From the NCBI GenBank assembly GCA_910578555.1, contig CAJTPS010000001.1, forward strand, positions 267,438 to 331,437: 64,000 bases of DNA. Reading direction: 5' to 3'. The notes under the pieces are model-generated. The model did no database searches. It saw only the letters and a program-made list of their open reading frames with translations, and had not been told where the DNA came from. Within the stretch, counting starts at the first letter, position 1; every line of letters starts with the position of its first letter. The DNA is from an uncultured Lachnospiraceae bacterium. Lineage in GTDB: Bacteria > Bacillota > Clostridia > Lachnospirales > Lachnospiraceae. This document shows positions 62,699 to 64,000 of this stretch, in pieces. A program made the position numbers and the translations under genes.

Positions 62699-63250
62699 TT
62701 ACTCCGTTAATGTTGAGAGTAGACCATAGTTTAAAATGGGTACATGGGTTTTATACACAGCTTTATAAAGTACATCTATTGTTTGAAGAATATTTTGTAA
62801 TGCAGATTCTACTTGGCTATATGTAATCGTAAGTTCTGACTTTGGATGTACTAAATCATTGCGCAGTTTAATTGTTTGCTTTATATTCTGATTCCATGTA
62901 TCTTGAGAAGATATGGGTTTATTGGAGTATTTGCAGTATATAAAATCAATACGATCAATTAATCTTTGCATTTTTAATTTAGTACCTAGCTGAAAAGTTC
63001 CTTTATTAAAAATTATATCTCGTTCAGATATGAGAGCCTTTTCATTTAGACTTAACTCAAATCCACCTTCGACTAATTCAAGGGAAATGCCATTTACATA
63101 TGCTTCTAATGCACTCATGCCCAGTAACAGACTTGAGTGCAAATAGGAAGATTCAATACTAGGATTATTGGAAAAAGACTTTGCTTTTTCAAGCAAAAAT
63201 TTTGCCTCATTAAAGAGAGTGTTAGTAAATTCATCAAAGTTATTTGTCAT
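62699..63250 (-). CDS. HEPN-domain protein of unknown function
   Basis: 183 residues, all helical. It has the HEPN signature Arg130-x4-His135 in LRNDLVHP, the RNase-active-site pattern of this superfamily, and an N-terminal SSLLLGMSALEAYVNGISLEL helix typical of RiboL-PSP/MAE-type HEPN proteins. It overlaps the upstream gene by 4 nt, so the two are co-translated. Base composition is much more AT-rich than the guaA region. HEPN proteins occur in toxin-antitoxin and defence systems. RNase activity is plausible from the motif but unproven here. Confidence 0.68.
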   Translation of the reverse strand: MTNNFDEFTNTLFNEAKFLLEKAKSFSNNPSIESSYLHSSLLLGMSALEAYVNGISLELVEGGFELSLNEKALISERDIIFNKGTFQLGTKLKMQRLIDRIDFIYCKYSNKPISSQDTWNQNIKQTIKLRNDLVHPKSELTITYSQVESALQNILQTIDVLYKAVYKTHVPILNYGLLSTLTE

Positions 63251-63702
63251 TGTATTTTTTTCTCCGCTTCCAATACTTCTAAATTAGCTTGTTTGGCAAA
63301 ATATTTAGTTAAAGCTAAATCAATAAGAGGTTTTGTAATTCCGGCTCCTTTTTCTGCTTGAAGATAAAAGAGTTCAACTAATCGTCCACGTTCTTTTACA
63401 TCTGTGCGAGAGCCTAATCCACGATAATTAACGGGATCTGATTTATGTTTAGCTTTTGCCAAAGCCTCAGCATTAAGAGGGTCTTTTTTACTGTTGATTG
63501 GTAAATTATAGTGTCGTATTAAGCGTACCGAATTATTCGACAGGATACCGGCTACATAAGCCCATGAGGCTAATATTGCATAATTGTATGCTTTATCGGC
63601 AAATTCCTTATTGGTCTTTTTAGCATCTTCACTCAAACTTCGCACATAGATTTTAGCTATGCACCTTGAAAATTCAATATCTGGCAATGATTCAATTATC
63701 AA
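63247..63702 (-). CDS. Unidentified protein, probably co-acting with the HEPN protein
   Basis: 151 residues from a TTG at 63702 with AAAAGG upstream. The frame is open only 11 codons further, so the N-terminus could be truncated. It has a helical first part (EDAKKTNKEFADKAYNYAILASWAYVAGIL) and a distinctive HKSDPVNYRGLGSRTDVKERGRLVELFYLQAEKG. I associate the latter vaguely with C-terminal parts of longer ParB-like proteins but cannot confirm it. It overlaps the HEPN gene and starts 20 bp from a transposase stop codon, so an insertion may have cut off its original 5' part. Confidence 0.5.
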   Translation of the reverse strand: MIIESLPDIEFSRCIAKIYVRSLSEDAKKTNKEFADKAYNYAILASWAYVAGILSNNSVRLIRHYNLPINSKKDPLNAEALAKAKHKSDPVNYRGLGSRTDVKERGRLVELFYLQAEKGAGITKPLIDLALTKYFAKQANLEVLEAEKKIQ

Positions 63703-63721
63703 AGAACAGCCTTTTGGAACA

Positions 63722-64000
63722 CTATACTGCTACTAATTGGGATTGTAGCAGGGATGGCAAGGTGCTGATGAAAGTGTCAGTCAGTTCATCTATCTTTTCA
63801 TCAACAAGATCACAGTGTTCCTCTAAAAGTTTTCGGAACATTTGAAGCAACATTTGAAATGCCTGCATCCATGTGATGTCAGACATTTCATCAGAAAAGT
63901 ACAGAAACAGTTCTCCAAGTGAGCGGTTGTCGTTTGATTCCCTGTTTTCGATGGACAGCATCATATACCTGGTAAAAACAACTGCCGTATGGGCGGTCAT
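63722..64000 (-). mobile_element. Transposase C-terminal fragment, runs off the window
   Basis: 92 residues, open to the window edge: MTAHTAVVFTRYMMLSIENRE, NDNRSLGELFLYFSDEM and a helical C-terminus. This resembles the end of IS4/IS1634-type DDE transposases, in which TAH...VFTRYMMLS...R(S/T)LGELF follows the catalytic Glu. The DDE residues themselves would lie outside the window. No terminal inverted repeat was identified between the stop codon and the neighbouring gene. Confidence 0.55.

Overview
The window looks like a chromosomal segment of a spore-forming, gut-type Lachnospiraceae (Clostridia). The grounds are the mid-range base composition, strong AGGAGG-type ribosome sites, a spoIIID gene with a TTG start and a sigma-E-like promoter, several Lachnospiraceae-style membrane protein families, many glycoside hydrolases, and YesM/YesN-type sugar regulation. 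This is inferred from reading alone; no database search was run. No rRNA, tRNA or CRISPR array was seen.

Layout. 0-5 kb: a galactan module with an AraC regulator, an apparently cytoplasmic GH53 endo-galactanase and a cell-surface GH53 lipoprotein with a probable CBM61 domain. 5-9 kb: a 41-residue protein behind a leader with competing hairpins, then an operon of ECF-like sigma factor, membrane protein, ABC ATPase and ABC permease. 9-13 kb: a multi-pass DUF6020-type membrane protein, a lipoprotein and a PRPP-loop phosphoribosyltransferase-like protein. 13-27 kb: an oligosaccharide locus with GH31 alpha-xylosidase, YesM-type kinase, two sugar permeases, a solute-binding lipoprotein, a YesN-type regulator, GH29 alpha-fucosidase and GH42 beta-galactosidase. 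This exo-enzyme set fits removal of xylose, galactose and fucose from xyloglucan-type oligosaccharides.

27-40 kb is mostly core: a serine hydrolase, a 205-residue protein of unknown function, ispE, a GntR regulator, a small membrane protein, murI, a DUF1934 protein, a 65-bp x 8 repeat array, a trigger-factor-like lipoprotein, asnS, an NlpC/P60 hydrolase and a chemotaxis receptor. 40-52 kb: a polytopic LIC_10190-like protein, a two-component system with an FtsX/MacB-type ABC exporter, a membrane-fused alpha/beta hydrolase next to a divergent AraC regulator, a diaminopentanoate-dehydrogenase-like oxidoreductase and an XRE regulator. 52-58 kb is a decayed accessory patch: an internally deleted AAA-ATPase-like gene, an SNF2 helicase with a separate SWIM protein, and an HsdR remnant, ending at spoIIID. 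58-62.6 kb: a MATE transporter, guaA and a second guaA paralogue with a degenerate, shortened glutaminase domain. 62.7-64 kb is AT-rich: a HEPN protein overlapping an unidentified gene, then a transposase end that runs off the window.

The most unusual signal is not a gene. At least five intergenic sites carry small hairpins whose loops are GNA triplets (GAA, GGA, GCA) and whose stems differ while staying paired. They include two look-alike elements at 4.9 and 12.9 kb, a diverged copy before asnS, a duplicated 93-bp unit at 27.1 kb and the 8-copy 65-bp array at 33.0-33.6 kb. The core word GCGAAGC is the known extraordinarily stable DNA mini-hairpin sequence. Two further regulatory candidates are the competing-hairpin leader before the 41-residue gene and an inverted repeat over the spoIIID ribosome site that only read-through RNA could fold.
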